The notes below the pieces were generated by a model. It was not told the DNA's origin. It saw only the letters and a list, made by a program, of their open reading frames with translations, and made no database searches. Below, piece after piece: positions 1 through 9,907 of a stretch of DNA of 64,000 nucleotides. Source of the DNA: Pseudomonadota bacterium (GTDB taxonomy: Bacteria; Myxococcota_A; Polyangia; Haliangiales; Haliangiaceae); NCBI GenBank assembly GCA_023386455.1, contig JAEWJO010000803.1, positions 1 to 64,000 on the forward strand, in the 5' to 3' direction. The position numbers and the translations under genes are program-made. Numbering within the stretch: the first letter of the stretch is position 1; every line of letters starts with the position of its first letter.

Positions 1-531
1 GACCATGGCCGGGACGGTGCCGAGCCAGAACGCGAGCATGACGAGCGCGCCGGTCGACGCGTGCGCGGTGCTGCCCGCCGTGACGACGAATGCCCAGAGC
101 CAGCCGCATGGGATGAGCCCGGTCAGCGTTCCCATGAGCCACGCGCGCGTCCGCGGCTTGTGCGCCTTCAGCTGGACGAGCGCGGACGAGAATGCCGTCC
201 GCTTCGGCGTGCGCTCCCGCGCGCGCCAGCGTATGCCGAGCGCACGCGCCGCGTGAACGAGCCCGACCGCGAGCACCGCGCCGCCCGCCGCGAGCGTCGC
301 GATCCGCTGGATCCCGCCGAGCCGCCCCGCGAGATCGAGCGCTCCGCCGACGAGACCGGCAAGTGCGCCGAGGACGGCGTACGTCGTCAGCCGGCCGAGC
401 GAGTGCGCGAAAGCGAGGCGCACCGAGCGCGCCCCACCGTGCAGGCCGACGAGCGGTCCGCACATCGCGACACAGTGCAGGCTCCCGAGCGCGCTCGTCG
501 CGACGATGCCGGCGAGGAGGGCAGGGCTCAT
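1..531 (-). CDS. Sulfite exporter TauE/SafE-like membrane protein, partial (C-terminus beyond window)
   Basis: The start is the ATG at 531; the gene runs off the left edge, leaving about 177 residues. The visible part opens with a membrane segment containing a SLHCVAMCGPL motif (residues about 13-23), typical of the small TauE/SafE (UreH-like) proteins encoded beside ccoG and ccoI. Several further hydrophobic segments follow, with a GLIPCGWLW stretch later. Family members next to cbb3 genes are linked to copper delivery or oxidase assembly, so an assembly role is inferred from context. It is the last visible gene of the cco operon, overlapping the previous gene by 4 bases (ATGA). Confidence 0.75.
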   Translation of the reverse strand, partial: MSPALLAGIVATSALGSLHCVAMCGPLVGLHGGARSVRLAFAHSLGRLTTYAVLGALAGLVGGALDLAGRLGGIQRIATLAAGGAVLAVGLVHAARALGIRWRARERTPKRTAFSSALVQLKAHKPRTRAWLMGTLTGLIPCGWLWAFVVTAGSTAHASTGALVMLAFWLGTVPAMV

Positions 532-671
532 CGCGCCTCGATCGTCCCGTACGACGGCAGGACCTGTGACTGGTCGCGGCTGTTCGCGACGACGACGAGC
601 ACGACCGCGGCGATGACGTTGACCGCGAGCAGGGCGATGATCGCGAGGATCCACTTCGTGCCGGGTTTCAT
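528..671 (-). CDS. Small single-span membrane protein in the cco operon (FixH/CcoH position)
   Basis: A 47-residue product: a short basic N-terminus, one membrane helix (about residues 6-30), and a 17-residue tail. Both ends overlap neighbours by 4 bases (ATGA), which supports translation. The position between ccoG and the TauE/SafE-like gene is where ccoH/fixH usually sits, but CcoH is about three times longer, so this may be a truncated or replaced form. No catalytic motif is visible. Confidence 0.6.
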   Translation of the reverse strand: MKPGTKWILAIIALLAVNVIAAVVLVVVANSRDQSQVLPSYGTIEAR

Positions 672-2035
672 CTCGCTCCTCCATCGGGGCCGAGCAGCGT
701 CACGGTGACGATGCGACTGAACCCGTCGGTGTCGTGAATCTTCAGGTACGCGCGGCGCTTGCCGGCGACGAACGAGCTGCGTGCGACGTCGACGAACAGC
801 GGCACCTCGAGCGACTTGCGAGGCGCCAGCTCGTAGGACGCCTGCGCGCGCAGCGACGCGTCGGGCGTGTCGACGAGGACGATGAAGTACTTCTTCGGGA
901 TGTCGGTGCCGTTCTCGAGCTTGATCCGGGCCTGCGCGGAGATCGATCCGTCGGGCAGCTCGACGAAGCTCGGCCCGGTGATGCGCTCGACCCACACCTC
1001 GGTGCCGGTTCGGCTCGCGACGAAGAACGCGAGCGCCGCGGCCGACAGCACGAGCAGCGCCGGATAGACGATCGTGCGAACGCGCAGCAGCTTGCGCGGC
1101 TTGCCGGCGAGCTCGTCCTGCGACGTGTAACGGATGAGGCCGCGCTTGCGGTCGAGCTTGTCCATCACCGCGTCGCAGGCGTCGATGCACTGGGCGCAGC
1201 CGATGCACTCCATCTGCAGACCGTTGCGGATGTCGATGCCGGTCGGGCACACCGTGACGCACGCGCCGCAGTCGACGCAATCGCCGGCGGTCTCGAGGAC
1301 GGGCAGCTTCTTCTTCTTGGCGCGCGGCTCGCCGCGGCCGCCGTCGTAGCCGACGATCAGCGACTGCCGGTCGAGCAGCACCGACTGCAGCCGGCCATAC
1401 GGACACGCGACGATGCACATCTGCTCGCGGAACCAGCCGAAGTCGAACAGCATGAGGCCGGCGACGCCGAACACGACCGCAAACCCGACCGGATGCTCGA
1501 GCGGCGAGCCGAACACCCAGGTCTCGAGCCGGTCCGTGCCGACGAAGTAGGCGAGGAATACGTTCGACAGCGCGAACGCGAGTGCCGCGAACAGAGTCCA
1601 CTTGAAGATCTTGCGCGCGCGGCTCGTGCGCTGGCCGCGATGGCCCTCGAGCCAGCGCTCGATCGGCCGGAACAGGAGCTCGAGATACACCGTCTGCGGG
1701 CACCCCCAGCCGCACCACACGCGGCCCCACAGTGCGGTCACGAGGAACACCGCGACCGCGATCGTGATGCCGACGAGCGCGAGCGCGAAGCCGTCGCTCG
1801 GCCGGAACACGAGGCCGAAGAAGTCGAGCTGGCGGTCGACGAGATCGATCAGGAACGCCGGCCGGCCACCGATGCGCAGGCGTGGCAACACCACGAACAG
1901 CGCGATCAGCGCGTAGCCGACGATCTTGCGGCCGCGCAGGAAGCGACCGTTCGCCGGCTTGGGCTGGATCCAGTGCCGGCTCCCGTCGCGGTTGAGCGTC
2001 GACAGGACGCGTTCGGGGGCGAGGTTCGTCGTCAT
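668..2035 (-). CDS. ccoG: Cytochrome cbb3 oxidase accessory ferredoxin CcoG/RdxA/FixG
   Basis: A 455-residue membrane-anchored iron-sulfur protein required in other bacteria for copper handling during cbb3 oxidase maturation. The N-terminal half has several membrane helices and a conserved GRVWCGWGCPQ motif. Two adjacent [4Fe-4S] motifs follow, CVDCGACVTVCP (first Cys at residue 253) and CIGCAQCIDAC. The C-terminal domain is Ig-like, as in the FixG family. The ATG at 2035 overlaps the ccoP stop region (4 bases) and fits the family N-terminus. It belongs to the ccoNO-Q-P-G operon, transcribed leftwards from 4985. Confidence 0.92.
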   Translation of the reverse strand: MTTNLAPERVLSTLNRDGSRHWIQPKPANGRFLRGRKIVGYALIALFVVLPRLRIGGRPAFLIDLVDRQLDFFGLVFRPSDGFALALVGITIAVAVFLVTALWGRVWCGWGCPQTVYLELLFRPIERWLEGHRGQRTSRARKIFKWTLFAALAFALSNVFLAYFVGTDRLETWVFGSPLEHPVGFAVVFGVAGLMLFDFGWFREQMCIVACPYGRLQSVLLDRQSLIVGYDGGRGEPRAKKKKLPVLETAGDCVDCGACVTVCPTGIDIRNGLQMECIGCAQCIDACDAVMDKLDRKRGLIRYTSQDELAGKPRKLLRVRTIVYPALLVLSAAALAFFVASRTGTEVWVERITGPSFVELPDGSISAQARIKLENGTDIPKKYFIVLVDTPDASLRAQASYELAPRKSLEVPLFVDVARSSFVAGKRRAYLKIHDTDGFSRIVTVTLLGPDGGAR

Positions 2036-2649
2036 GGTGCCTTGAAGGGATCGACCGGGTGGCCCTGCGGCTCCTTGCCGGGGATGTTCGTGTGGCGCAG
2101 CGTGATCACGAACGCCGAGGCCGCGAGCACGTCCGTCGCCGGCATCTGCTCGCCCCACGCGAGCATCGCGGTGCCCGGCGCCCCGTTGCTGACGGTGTTG
2201 TAGATGTCCATGCGGGTCGAGCCGTGGATCTGGAAGTCGTCGGTCAGGTTCGGACCGATCAGGCCGTGGCCGTCCTCGGTGTGGCAGCTCGCGCAGCGCG
2301 TCTTGAAGATCTGCTTGCCGTGCTCGACGGTCTTCGGATCGCGCGACTCGCGGGCGAGCGTCGCCTCGTCGACGTTTGCGGCCTCCGCGGCTTCGCGCAG
2401 CGCCTTCTTGCCGTTGTACTCGGCGAGCTCTCTCTGGTACGCGCGCTCGGGCGTTCCGCCCCACGGCGCGACGTGGAACCACACCCAGTAGCCCCCGGCG
2501 AACACGATCGAGGCCCAGAACACGGTGAGCCACCAGCCGGGCATCGGGTTGTCGTACTCCTGGATGCCGTCGTAGGCGTGATCCATGAGCGGTGCGTCCT
2601 CGGTCGTCTTCTCGGCGACGCCGGACTCGGCGGTCGGGATGAGTGTCAT
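2032..2649 (-). CDS. ccoP: cbb3-type cytochrome oxidase subunit CcoP, monoheme form
   Basis: A 205-residue subunit that passes electrons to CcoO/CcoN. The N-terminus carries the family motif DNPMPGWW just before one membrane helix (about 35-57). A single cytochrome c domain follows with CASCH (C119, C122, H123) and a later Met-containing loop. Canonical CcoP is near 300 residues with two heme c motifs, so one c domain is missing here; the gene is intact and in frame, so this looks like a natural short form. It overlaps ccoQ and ccoG by 4 bases at either end. Confidence 0.9.
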   Translation of the reverse strand: MTLIPTAESGVAEKTTEDAPLMDHAYDGIQEYDNPMPGWWLTVFWASIVFAGGYWVWFHVAPWGGTPERAYQRELAEYNGKKALREAAEAANVDEATLARESRDPKTVEHGKQIFKTRCASCHTEDGHGLIGPNLTDDFQIHGSTRMDIYNTVSNGAPGTAMLAWGEQMPATDVLAASAFVITLRHTNIPGKEPQGHPVDPFKAP

Positions 2650-2828
2650 GGGCGGTCTCCCGCGTCGTCGGCGAGGGGTAGCTGCGCGGCGGCGGCGTGC
2701 TCGGCCGCGCGACGCTTGCCGCCGTGGCGGATCGCGACCGCGGCGAACACCGCGACGAACAGCACGAGTGCGAGCTCGGTGAAGTGGGTCGGTGTCAGCG
2801 CAGACACCAGCTCGGAAAGCCGGATCAC
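2646..2828 (-). CDS. ccoQ: Small cbb3 oxidase subunit, CcoQ-like
   Basis: A 60-residue protein starting at the GTG at 2828, which shares GTGA with the ccoNO stop and has a strong AGGAGG ribosome site 6 bases upstream inside ccoNO. It has one membrane helix (about residues 16-36) and a basic cytoplasmic tail. Position, size and topology fit CcoQ, which stabilises the CcoNOP complex; sequence similarity alone is too slight to prove it. Confidence 0.7.
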   Translation of the reverse strand: MIRLSELVSALTPTHFTELALVLFVAVFAAVAIRHGGKRRAAEHAAAAQLPLADDAGDRP

Positions 2829-4981
2829 TGGATACCTCCTTGCGTGCTCGTGCGGATGTCGATGCCGAGCCGTTGCATGTACGCGATGAGCGCCATCACC
2901 TCCTTGCTCTCCGTCCCCGCGGGACCGCCTTCGGTCCGGAGCTCGTCGGCGAGGTGGCGCGCCTGATCGCGTGCCAGCTGCGCGCCGTGATCGAGCGCCT
3001 GCTTGCCGTACGGGACGCCGAGCATCGCCATCGCGTCGACGCGGCGCTGGATGACGTCCCAGTCGATGTCGTCGCGGAGCAGGTGCGGGTAGCTCGGCAT
3101 GATCGAGCCCGGCGACGTGGTGCGCGGGTTCTCGAAGTGACGGTAGTGCCACAGCTCGTCGCGGCGTCCGCCCTCGCGCGCGAGGTCTGGCCCCGTGCGC
3201 TTGCTGCCCCACTGGAACGGATGGTCGTAGACGAACTCGCCGGGCCGCGAGTACTCGGCCGGCTTGCCGTTCATGCCGTAGCGGACCGTCTCGTCGAGGA
3301 ACGGCCGCACCATCTGCGAGTGGCAGTTGTAGCAACCCTCGCGGATGTAGATGTCGCGGCCGTAGAGCTCGAGCGGCGTGTACGGCTTGACGCTCGCGAT
3401 GCGCGGCACGTTGTCGCCGATGAGGAACGTCGGCAGGATCTCGAACAGCGACGCGACGATGACCGCGAGCGTGACGAGCACGGTGAACAGCGCCGGCAGG
3501 CCCTCCCACCGGCGGTGCCAGTGCGCCTTCGCCTCGGACGCCGCGGCCTTCACCTCGCGGATCATCGGCGGCACGCTGACCTCGACCTCCTCGTACGTCG
3601 CCGGGCGCGCCTGCCACGTGCGGAAGATGTTGTAGGCGCCGATGCCGAGGCCGGTGATGTAGAGCGCCCCGCCGACCGCGCGCATCCAGTACATCGGCAC
3701 GATGCGCGTCACGGTCTCGAGGAAGTCGGGATACATGAGGCGGCCCGTGTGATCGAACGCGCGCCACATGAGGCCCTGCGTGATGCCCGCCGCCCACATC
3801 GCGACGACGTAGATGACGATGCCGACCGTCGCGACCCAGAAGTGCGTCGTCGCGAGCTTCTTCGAGTAGAGCTTCGTCTGATACAGGCGCGGGACGAGCC
3901 AGTAGATCATTCCGAACACCATGAAACCGACCCAGCCGAGCGCGCCGCCGTGGACGTGCGCGATGTTCCAGTCGGTGTAGTGCGACAGCGCGTTGACGCT
4001 CTTCACCGAGAGCATCGGTCCCTCGAACGTCGACATGCCGTAGAACGTGATGCCGACGACGAAGAACTTGAGGACGGGATCCTCGGCGACGCGGTTCCAC
4101 GCGCCGCGCAGCGTGAGCAGGCCGTTCAGCATGCCGCCCCACGACGGCATCCACAGCATGACGCTGAAGATCATGCCGAGGGTCGAAGCCCACTGCGGCA
4201 ACGCCGTGTAGTGCAGGTGGTGCGGGCCCGCCCAGATGTAGATGAAGACGAGCGACCAGAAGTGGAGGATCGACAGCCGGTAGCTGAACACCGGCCGCTC
4301 CGCCGCCTTCGGCAGGAAGTAGTACATGAGCCCGAGGAACGGCGTCGTGAGCACGAACGCGACCGCGTTGTGGCCGTACCACCACTGCATGAACGCGTCC
4401 TGCACGCCGGCGTAGAGCGAGTAGCTCTTGAACATCCCCGCCGGGATCGCGAGGTTGTTGAAGATGTGGAGGACCGCGATCGTGATGATCGAGGCGATGT
4501 AGAACCACAGCGCGACGTAGAGGTGCTTCTCGCGGCGGTTGCGGACCATCGCGAAGAAGTTCACGGCGAACGCGACCCACACGACCGCGATCGCGAGGTC
4601 GATCGGCCACTCGAGCTCCGCGTACTCCTTCGCCTGGGTGAAGCCGAGCGGCAGCGTGATCGCCGCGCCGACGATGATCGCCTGCCAGCCCCAGAAGTGA
4701 AACTTCGAGAGCCACTCGACCGGCCTCGCCTTCAGCAGGCGCTGCGACGAGTAGTACACGGCGGCGAAGATGCCGTTGCCCGCGAATGCGAAGATCACCG
4801 CGTTCGTGTGAAGCGGGCGCAGCCGGCCGAACGTGAAGTACGGCGCCGCGTTGAGGCTCGGCAGCGCGAGCTGGAGCGCGCACCACAGACCGACGAGCAT
4901 GCCCACGGCACCCCACACGATCGTGGCGGTGACGAACTTGCGGACGATCGCATCGTCGTAGCGAAGACTGGCGTTCGACAT
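2825..4981 (-). CDS. ccoNO: Fused cbb3-type cytochrome c oxidase subunits I and II (CcoN-CcoO)
   Basis: A 718-residue fusion of the catalytic heme-copper subunit CcoN (about 1-490) and the monoheme cytochrome c subunit CcoO (about 500-718). The CcoN part has 12 or so hydrophobic segments with the conserved His-rich motifs. The CcoO part has the family motif EGCYNCHSQMVRPF with heme ligands C550, C553, H554. It reduces oxygen to water at low oxygen tension and pumps protons. The start is the ATG at 4981; more upstream in-frame codons exist but the family N-terminus (SNASLRYDD) and the promoter at 4996-5011 place the start here, only 4 bases after the predicted transcription start. Fused ccoNO is known but uncommon. 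Confidence 0.93.
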   Translation of the reverse strand: MSNASLRYDDAIVRKFVTATIVWGAVGMLVGLWCALQLALPSLNAAPYFTFGRLRPLHTNAVIFAFAGNGIFAAVYYSSQRLLKARPVEWLSKFHFWGWQAIIVGAAITLPLGFTQAKEYAELEWPIDLAIAVVWVAFAVNFFAMVRNRREKHLYVALWFYIASIITIAVLHIFNNLAIPAGMFKSYSLYAGVQDAFMQWWYGHNAVAFVLTTPFLGLMYYFLPKAAERPVFSYRLSILHFWSLVFIYIWAGPHHLHYTALPQWASTLGMIFSVMLWMPSWGGMLNGLLTLRGAWNRVAEDPVLKFFVVGITFYGMSTFEGPMLSVKSVNALSHYTDWNIAHVHGGALGWVGFMVFGMIYWLVPRLYQTKLYSKKLATTHFWVATVGIVIYVVAMWAAGITQGLMWRAFDHTGRLMYPDFLETVTRIVPMYWMRAVGGALYITGLGIGAYNIFRTWQARPATYEEVEVSVPPMIREVKAAASEAKAHWHRRWEGLPALFTVLVTLAVIVASLFEILPTFLIGDNVPRIASVKPYTPLELYGRDIYIREGCYNCHSQMVRPFLDETVRYGMNGKPAEYSRPGEFVYDHPFQWGSKRTGPDLAREGGRRDELWHYRHFENPRTTSPGSIMPSYPHLLRDDIDWDVIQRRVDAMAMLGVPYGKQALDHGAQLARDQARHLADELRTEGGPAGTESKEVMALIAYMQRLGIDIRTSTQGGIQ

Positions 4982-4995
4982 CGACCGCGCTCCAT

Positions 4996-5011
4996 CGCAA
5001 CCCGCGTGCCG
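4996..5011 (-). promoter_or_regulatory. Sigma54 -24/-12 promoter of the cco operon
   Basis: Read on the minus strand, CGGCACGCGGGTTGCG has GG-N10-GC and matches the sigma54 consensus closely. The predicted start is 4985, 4 bases before the ccoNO ATG. The palindrome at 5040-5054 is centred 62 bases upstream. Confidence 0.75.
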
Positions 5012-5039
5012 CGCGTACGGCTCCTCCCGTACGAATCGC

Positions 5040-5054
5040 GCGCAACTCCTGCGC
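5040..5054. promoter_or_regulatory. Candidate activator-binding palindrome, exact GCGCA-N5-TGCGC
   Basis: GCGCA-ACTCC-TGCGC lies between the divergent promoters of ccoNO and the 34-residue gene at 5143. Its centre is 62 bases from one predicted start and 93 from the other. The same dyad recurs in other intergenic regions of the window. Confidence 0.65.
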
Positions 5055-5113
5055 GCATCGAGGTGTGCGCTGCAACCGCTGCGGGAGTTTGCCTCGGATC
5101 GTGCGATCTCGCG

Positions 5114-5129
5114 TGGCACGGCCGGTGCT
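5114..5129 (+). promoter_or_regulatory. Sigma54 -24/-12 promoter of the 34-residue gene
   Basis: TGGCACGGCCGGTGCT has GG-N10-GC with one change in the -12 box. The predicted start, 5140, is 3 bases before the ATG at 5143. Confidence 0.65.
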
Positions 5130-5142
5130 CTCACGCGGCGTC

Positions 5143-5247
5143 ATGAAGAAGCCGAAAGACCCGTGGGCCATCCCGCTCGAGGTGATCCTGTGGACGACCT
5201 ACAGCGTCGGCCTGATCATGGTGATGGTCGTGGTGCTGATGAACTAG
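5143..5247 (+). CDS. Small single-span membrane protein
   Basis: A 34-residue product, KKPKDPWAIPLEV followed by one strongly hydrophobic helix to the C-terminus. It is divergent from ccoNO and has its own good sigma54 promoter ending just before the ATG, which is the main reason for believing it. It may be an extra small oxidase subunit; that is only a guess from position. Its stop shares the palindromic CTAG with the stop of the convergent kinase gene. Confidence 0.5.
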   Translation: MKKPKDPWAIPLEVILWTTYSVGLIMVMVVVLMN

Positions 5248-7175
5248 GTGCCGAGCACTTCGTTCAGCGCGTCGAGCAGCTCGTCGATCTTCACGGGCTT
5301 CGTCAGGTAGCGATAGAACCCGGCCTCGCGCGCACGACTCGTATCGCGCGCCATCGCGGCCGCGCTGAGCGCGATCACCGGGATCCGCGCGGTCTCGGGC
5401 CAGCTCTTCAGCAGCTTGACCGCATCGAACCCGCTCATGCCGGGCAGGTTGATGTCCATGATCACGGCGGCGGGCTGCTGCGCGCGGACGATCTCGAGAC
5501 CGATCTCCGCGGTCGGTGCGGTCAGCAGCTCGACGGCAGGCAGGTCCGACATGAGCTCGCGCATGAACGCGATGTTCGACGGGTTGTCCTCGACGTAGAC
5601 GATCCGGTGCGCGGAGGGAGCCCCCGCGAGCGCCGAGCCCTCGGCGATGTGTGGCTTCGCGGCCGCGGCGTCGTCCGACTTCGCGACGTGGACCGGAACA
5701 TCGACCCAGAACTGCGAGCCTTTGCCTTCCTCGCTCGCGAACCCGACCGAGCCCTGCATCAGCTCGGCGAGCCGCTTGCTGATCGACAGGCCGATGCCCG
5801 TGCCCTCGATCGGTCCGGTCTCCTGGCCCGCGCGCTGGAACGGCTCGAAGATCCTGTCGCGCTTGTCGGTCGGGATTCCCATCCCGTCGTCGACGACGGT
5901 GAGCCGCACGTGCGAGTGCACGCGCGCGCTCCTGAACACGACGTGGCCGCCGGGGCGGTTGTACTTGATCGCGTTCGACCCGTAGTTCATCAGGATCTGC
6001 GCGAGTCGCGTCCGATCCGCGATGACCTCGGGGACGCCGGCGATCTCCGAGACGAGATCGACGCCCGCGCGTTGCGCCATTGGCTCGAGCGTCGTCAGGA
6101 CCTCGGCGACCATCTCGTCGACCCGCACGGGCTCGTTCGAGATCGCGACGCGTCCGGCCTCGATGCGGGCGAGGTCGAGCACCTCGTCGATGAGGCGCAG
6201 GAGGTGCTCGCCGCCGGACAGCACGTGGCCGAGCCGGTCGAGCTGGCGGTCGCTGAGCGGTTGCTTGCGATCGCGCTGGAGCAGCTGCGCGAACCCGAGG
6301 ATCGCGTTCAGCGGCGTGCGCAGCTCGTGGCTCATCGAGGCGAGGAACTCGCTCTTCGCGGCGCTGGCAGCCTCCGCCTGCTGGCGCGCGCGGCTGAGCT
6401 CCTCCGCGCGCAGGATGTCGTCGGTGATGTCGACGATCAGCGATACCGTGCCATGCTCCGCCGTCGCGCGATCGGTGACGCGAAGCATCCGGCCGGTGCG
6501 CGTGCGCAGCTCGAGCGAGCCGGCGGGTTCGCGGTGATAGTCGACCCAGCGCTGCCGGAGGTCGGCGGCGGGCTCGGAGCCCGGATCGATCAGCGGCAGG
6601 ATCGCGTCGGCAAGCTCGTCGAACCGGCGGCCGACGACCGCGCCCGCGACGGACGCACCGACGAGCTGGCGGAACGAGCTGTTGACGAGGACCACCCGGT
6701 CCTCCTCGTCGTAGAGCGAGAACGCGTCCTGGATACTGTCGACCGAGGACAGGAGATAGGCGTTCGCGCGGCGGGCCTCGTCCTCGATGCGCTTGCGATC
6801 GCTGACGTCGCGGATCGCGGCCGAGAACAGCGTCCCCTGATCGACCTGGATCGGCGAGAGGCTGATCTCGACGGGGAACTCGGTGCCGTCCTTGCGCCGG
6901 CCCGACAGCTCGAGGCCGGTGCCCATCGGTCGCGACCGCGGTGCGCCGGTGTAGCCGCGGACGTGCGCGGGGTGGCGGCCGCGCAGCCGCTCGGGGATCA
7001 GGATCTCGATCGGCTTGCCGAGCAGGTCCGCGCGCGCGTAGCCGAACATCCGCTCGGTCTGCGCGTTGACGAGCATGATCGCGCCTTCGCGATCGCAGAC
7101 GATGATGCCATCGGGCGCGGACTCGACGAGCTCGCGAAAGCGCAGCTCGGCGTCGGGGGACGTTTCACGCAGCAT
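5244..7175 (-). CDS. Hybrid histidine kinase: PAS-PAS-HisKA-HATPase-REC
   Basis: A 643-residue soluble hybrid kinase. Two PAS domains (about 10-130, with DGIIVCD and FGYARADLLG, and about 140-260) precede a HisKA dimerisation domain with the phospho-His motif SHELRTPLNAILGF, a HATPase domain with N box, DDGMGI and GTGIGLSI motifs, and a C-terminal receiver domain whose phospho-Asp lies in VIMDINLPGMSG. It overlaps the upstream REC-kinase gene by 11 bases, so the two probably work in one phosphorelay. No membrane segments are seen, so it senses an internal signal. The output is not evident. Confidence 0.85.
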   Translation of the reverse strand: MLRETSPDAELRFRELVESAPDGIIVCDREGAIMLVNAQTERMFGYARADLLGKPIEILIPERLRGRHPAHVRGYTGAPRSRPMGTGLELSGRRKDGTEFPVEISLSPIQVDQGTLFSAAIRDVSDRKRIEDEARRANAYLLSSVDSIQDAFSLYDEEDRVVLVNSSFRQLVGASVAGAVVGRRFDELADAILPLIDPGSEPAADLRQRWVDYHREPAGSLELRTRTGRMLRVTDRATAEHGTVSLIVDITDDILRAEELSRARQQAEAASAAKSEFLASMSHELRTPLNAILGFAQLLQRDRKQPLSDRQLDRLGHVLSGGEHLLRLIDEVLDLARIEAGRVAISNEPVRVDEMVAEVLTTLEPMAQRAGVDLVSEIAGVPEVIADRTRLAQILMNYGSNAIKYNRPGGHVVFRSARVHSHVRLTVVDDGMGIPTDKRDRIFEPFQRAGQETGPIEGTGIGLSISKRLAELMQGSVGFASEEGKGSQFWVDVPVHVAKSDDAAAAKPHIAEGSALAGAPSAHRIVYVEDNPSNIAFMRELMSDLPAVELLTAPTAEIGLEIVRAQQPAAVIMDINLPGMSGFDAVKLLKSWPETARIPVIALSAAAMARDTSRAREAGFYRYLTKPVKIDELLDALNEVLGT

Positions 7176-8265
7176 CGAACCTCACGACGAAGATGGTCCC
7201 GGGTTTCGCGTCCTCGATCCAGATCGAGCCGCCCTGGGCGGCGGTCGCCGCCTTGCAGAATGCCAGGCCGAGCCCGTGCCCCGCGCGAGCCGTCGTGCCG
7301 CGGACGAAGCGCTCGAACACCTGCGCGCGCAGCTCCTCGGGAATCCCGGCACCTGAATCGGCGATGCGGATCTCGACGGCACCATCGGCCGACGATGCGG
7401 TCACGCGCACGACGCTGTCCTCGGGGGCGTGACGGATCGCGTTGTCGACGATGTTCTCGATCACGCGCCGGACGAGGTCGGGATCGCCCTTGACGGCGAT
7501 CGACGGGACCTCGACCGCGAGCGTGACGTTCGTCGCGCGCGCGCGCACGTCCATCGCCGTGATGATCTCGGTGACGAGCGACGGCAGGGCGACCGCGTCG
7601 AGCTTCGGCGCGAGGCCGCCCTCGTCATCCTTGCTGAGGTCGAGCAGGTTGCCGATCATCCGCGACAGCGCACGCGTATCGGACTGGATCTGCGCGGCCG
7701 CGCCACGGCTCCGCTCGGTCGCCCCTGGATCGCGCGAGACCCGCTGCGCGTTGAGCTCGATCGCGTGGACCGGGTTCTTGAGGTCGTGGACGAGGAACGC
7801 GATCAGCTGCTCGCGCTGGAGCTGCAGCCGCATGACGTCGTCGCGCTGCTTGCGGATCAGCTCGTAGAGCTCGGCGCGCTCGGCCGCGATCCGCCGCAGC
7901 TTCATCGCGGCCTCGACGCGCATCACCAGCTCGTTCGGCCGGAACGGCTTCGTGATGTAGTCATCGCCGCCGGCGAGCTTCGCGCGATCGAACGTGTCGA
8001 CGTCGCGCTGCGCGGTGACGAACAGGATCGGGACGTCGGCTCCCCCGGGCAGGGCGCGCATTCGCTGGCACGCGACCAGGCCGTCCATCCCGGGCATCCG
8101 CACGTCGAGCAGGACGCAGTCCGGCTGCTGGCGCTCGAACGCGGCGATGCCGGCCTCTCCGGTCGGGGCGAGGACGACACGATATCCCTCGTCCTCGAGC
8201 GTGGCTTCGGCGAGGGCGCGGTTGTCCGCGTTGTCGTCCACCACCAGCACGACCGGCTCGGCCAT
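7165..8265 (-). CDS. REC-HisKA-HATPase sensor kinase (response-regulator-linked histidine kinase)
   Basis: A 366-residue protein with an N-terminal receiver domain (phospho-Asp in VLLDVRMPGMDG, about residue 55), a HisKA segment with FLVHDLKNPVHAIELN, and a HATPase domain ending with a GHGLGLAF motif. Such REC-first kinases usually sit in the middle of phosphorelays. The start ATG at 8265 is followed by the typical EPVVLVVDDNADN receiver opening. It is translationally coupled to the hybrid kinase downstream and divergent from the NtrC-type regulator at 8498. Confidence 0.85.
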   Translation of the reverse strand: MAEPVVLVVDDNADNRALAEATLEDEGYRVVLAPTGEAGIAAFERQQPDCVLLDVRMPGMDGLVACQRMRALPGGADVPILFVTAQRDVDTFDRAKLAGGDDYITKPFRPNELVMRVEAAMKLRRIAAERAELYELIRKQRDDVMRLQLQREQLIAFLVHDLKNPVHAIELNAQRVSRDPGATERSRGAAAQIQSDTRALSRMIGNLLDLSKDDEGGLAPKLDAVALPSLVTEIITAMDVRARATNVTLAVEVPSIAVKGDPDLVRRVIENIVDNAIRHAPEDSVVRVTASSADGAVEIRIADSGAGIPEELRAQVFERFVRGTTARAGHGLGLAFCKAATAAQGGSIWIEDAKPGTIFVVRFDAA

Positions 8266-8314
8266 ACGGCGCGGACCATAGCAGACGCAGATTGCACCGC
8301 GTGTTTGCCCGTAT

Positions 8315-8329
8315 ACGCAGTGGCTGCGC
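8315..8329. promoter_or_regulatory. Candidate activator-binding palindrome, exact ACGCA-N5-TGCGC
   Basis: ACGCA-GTGGC-TGCGC lies 174 bases upstream of the predicted start of the 8498 regulator gene, in the 232-base gap shared with the divergent kinase. A second copy is nearer the promoter. Confidence 0.5.
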
Positions 8330-8425
8330 GTTCCGACGCCGTATTGCAGGCACGTCGACTGCAGCTCGAGCCGCTTGCCACCGCGTTCTCGAAGTTGCGC
8401 AATTCCTGCAGGCCATTGCGGGCCG

Positions 8426-8440
8426 ACGCAGGTTTTGCGG
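8426..8440. promoter_or_regulatory. Candidate activator-binding palindrome, near-exact
   Basis: ACGCA-GGTTT-TGCGG differs from the consensus only in the last base and is centred 63 bases upstream of the predicted start at 8496. A weaker half-copy (GCGCA-N5-TGCAG) is at 8397-8411. This would allow the activator to control its own gene. Confidence 0.55.
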
Positions 8441-8469
8441 ATTTCGTTGTGTAACTACTTGGTTTCTGC

Positions 8470-8485
8470 TGGCACGATCGTCGCT
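8470..8485 (+). promoter_or_regulatory. Sigma54 -24/-12 promoter of the NtrC-type activator and globin kinase
   Basis: TGGCACGATCGTCGCT has a perfect -24 half and one change in the -12 half, with GG-N10-GC. The predicted start is 8496, 2 bases before the ATG at 8498. Confidence 0.6.
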
Positions 8486-8497
8486 AGGGAGACCTAT

Positions 8498-9903
<1,406 letters not shown>

Positions 9904-9907
<4 letters not shown>

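Noticed and set aside
668..2533. Very long Arg/Ala-rich open frames on the strand opposite to or out of frame with real genes
   Set aside because: They have the composition expected from high-GC third-position bias, lack family motifs and overlap well-supported genes throughout the window.
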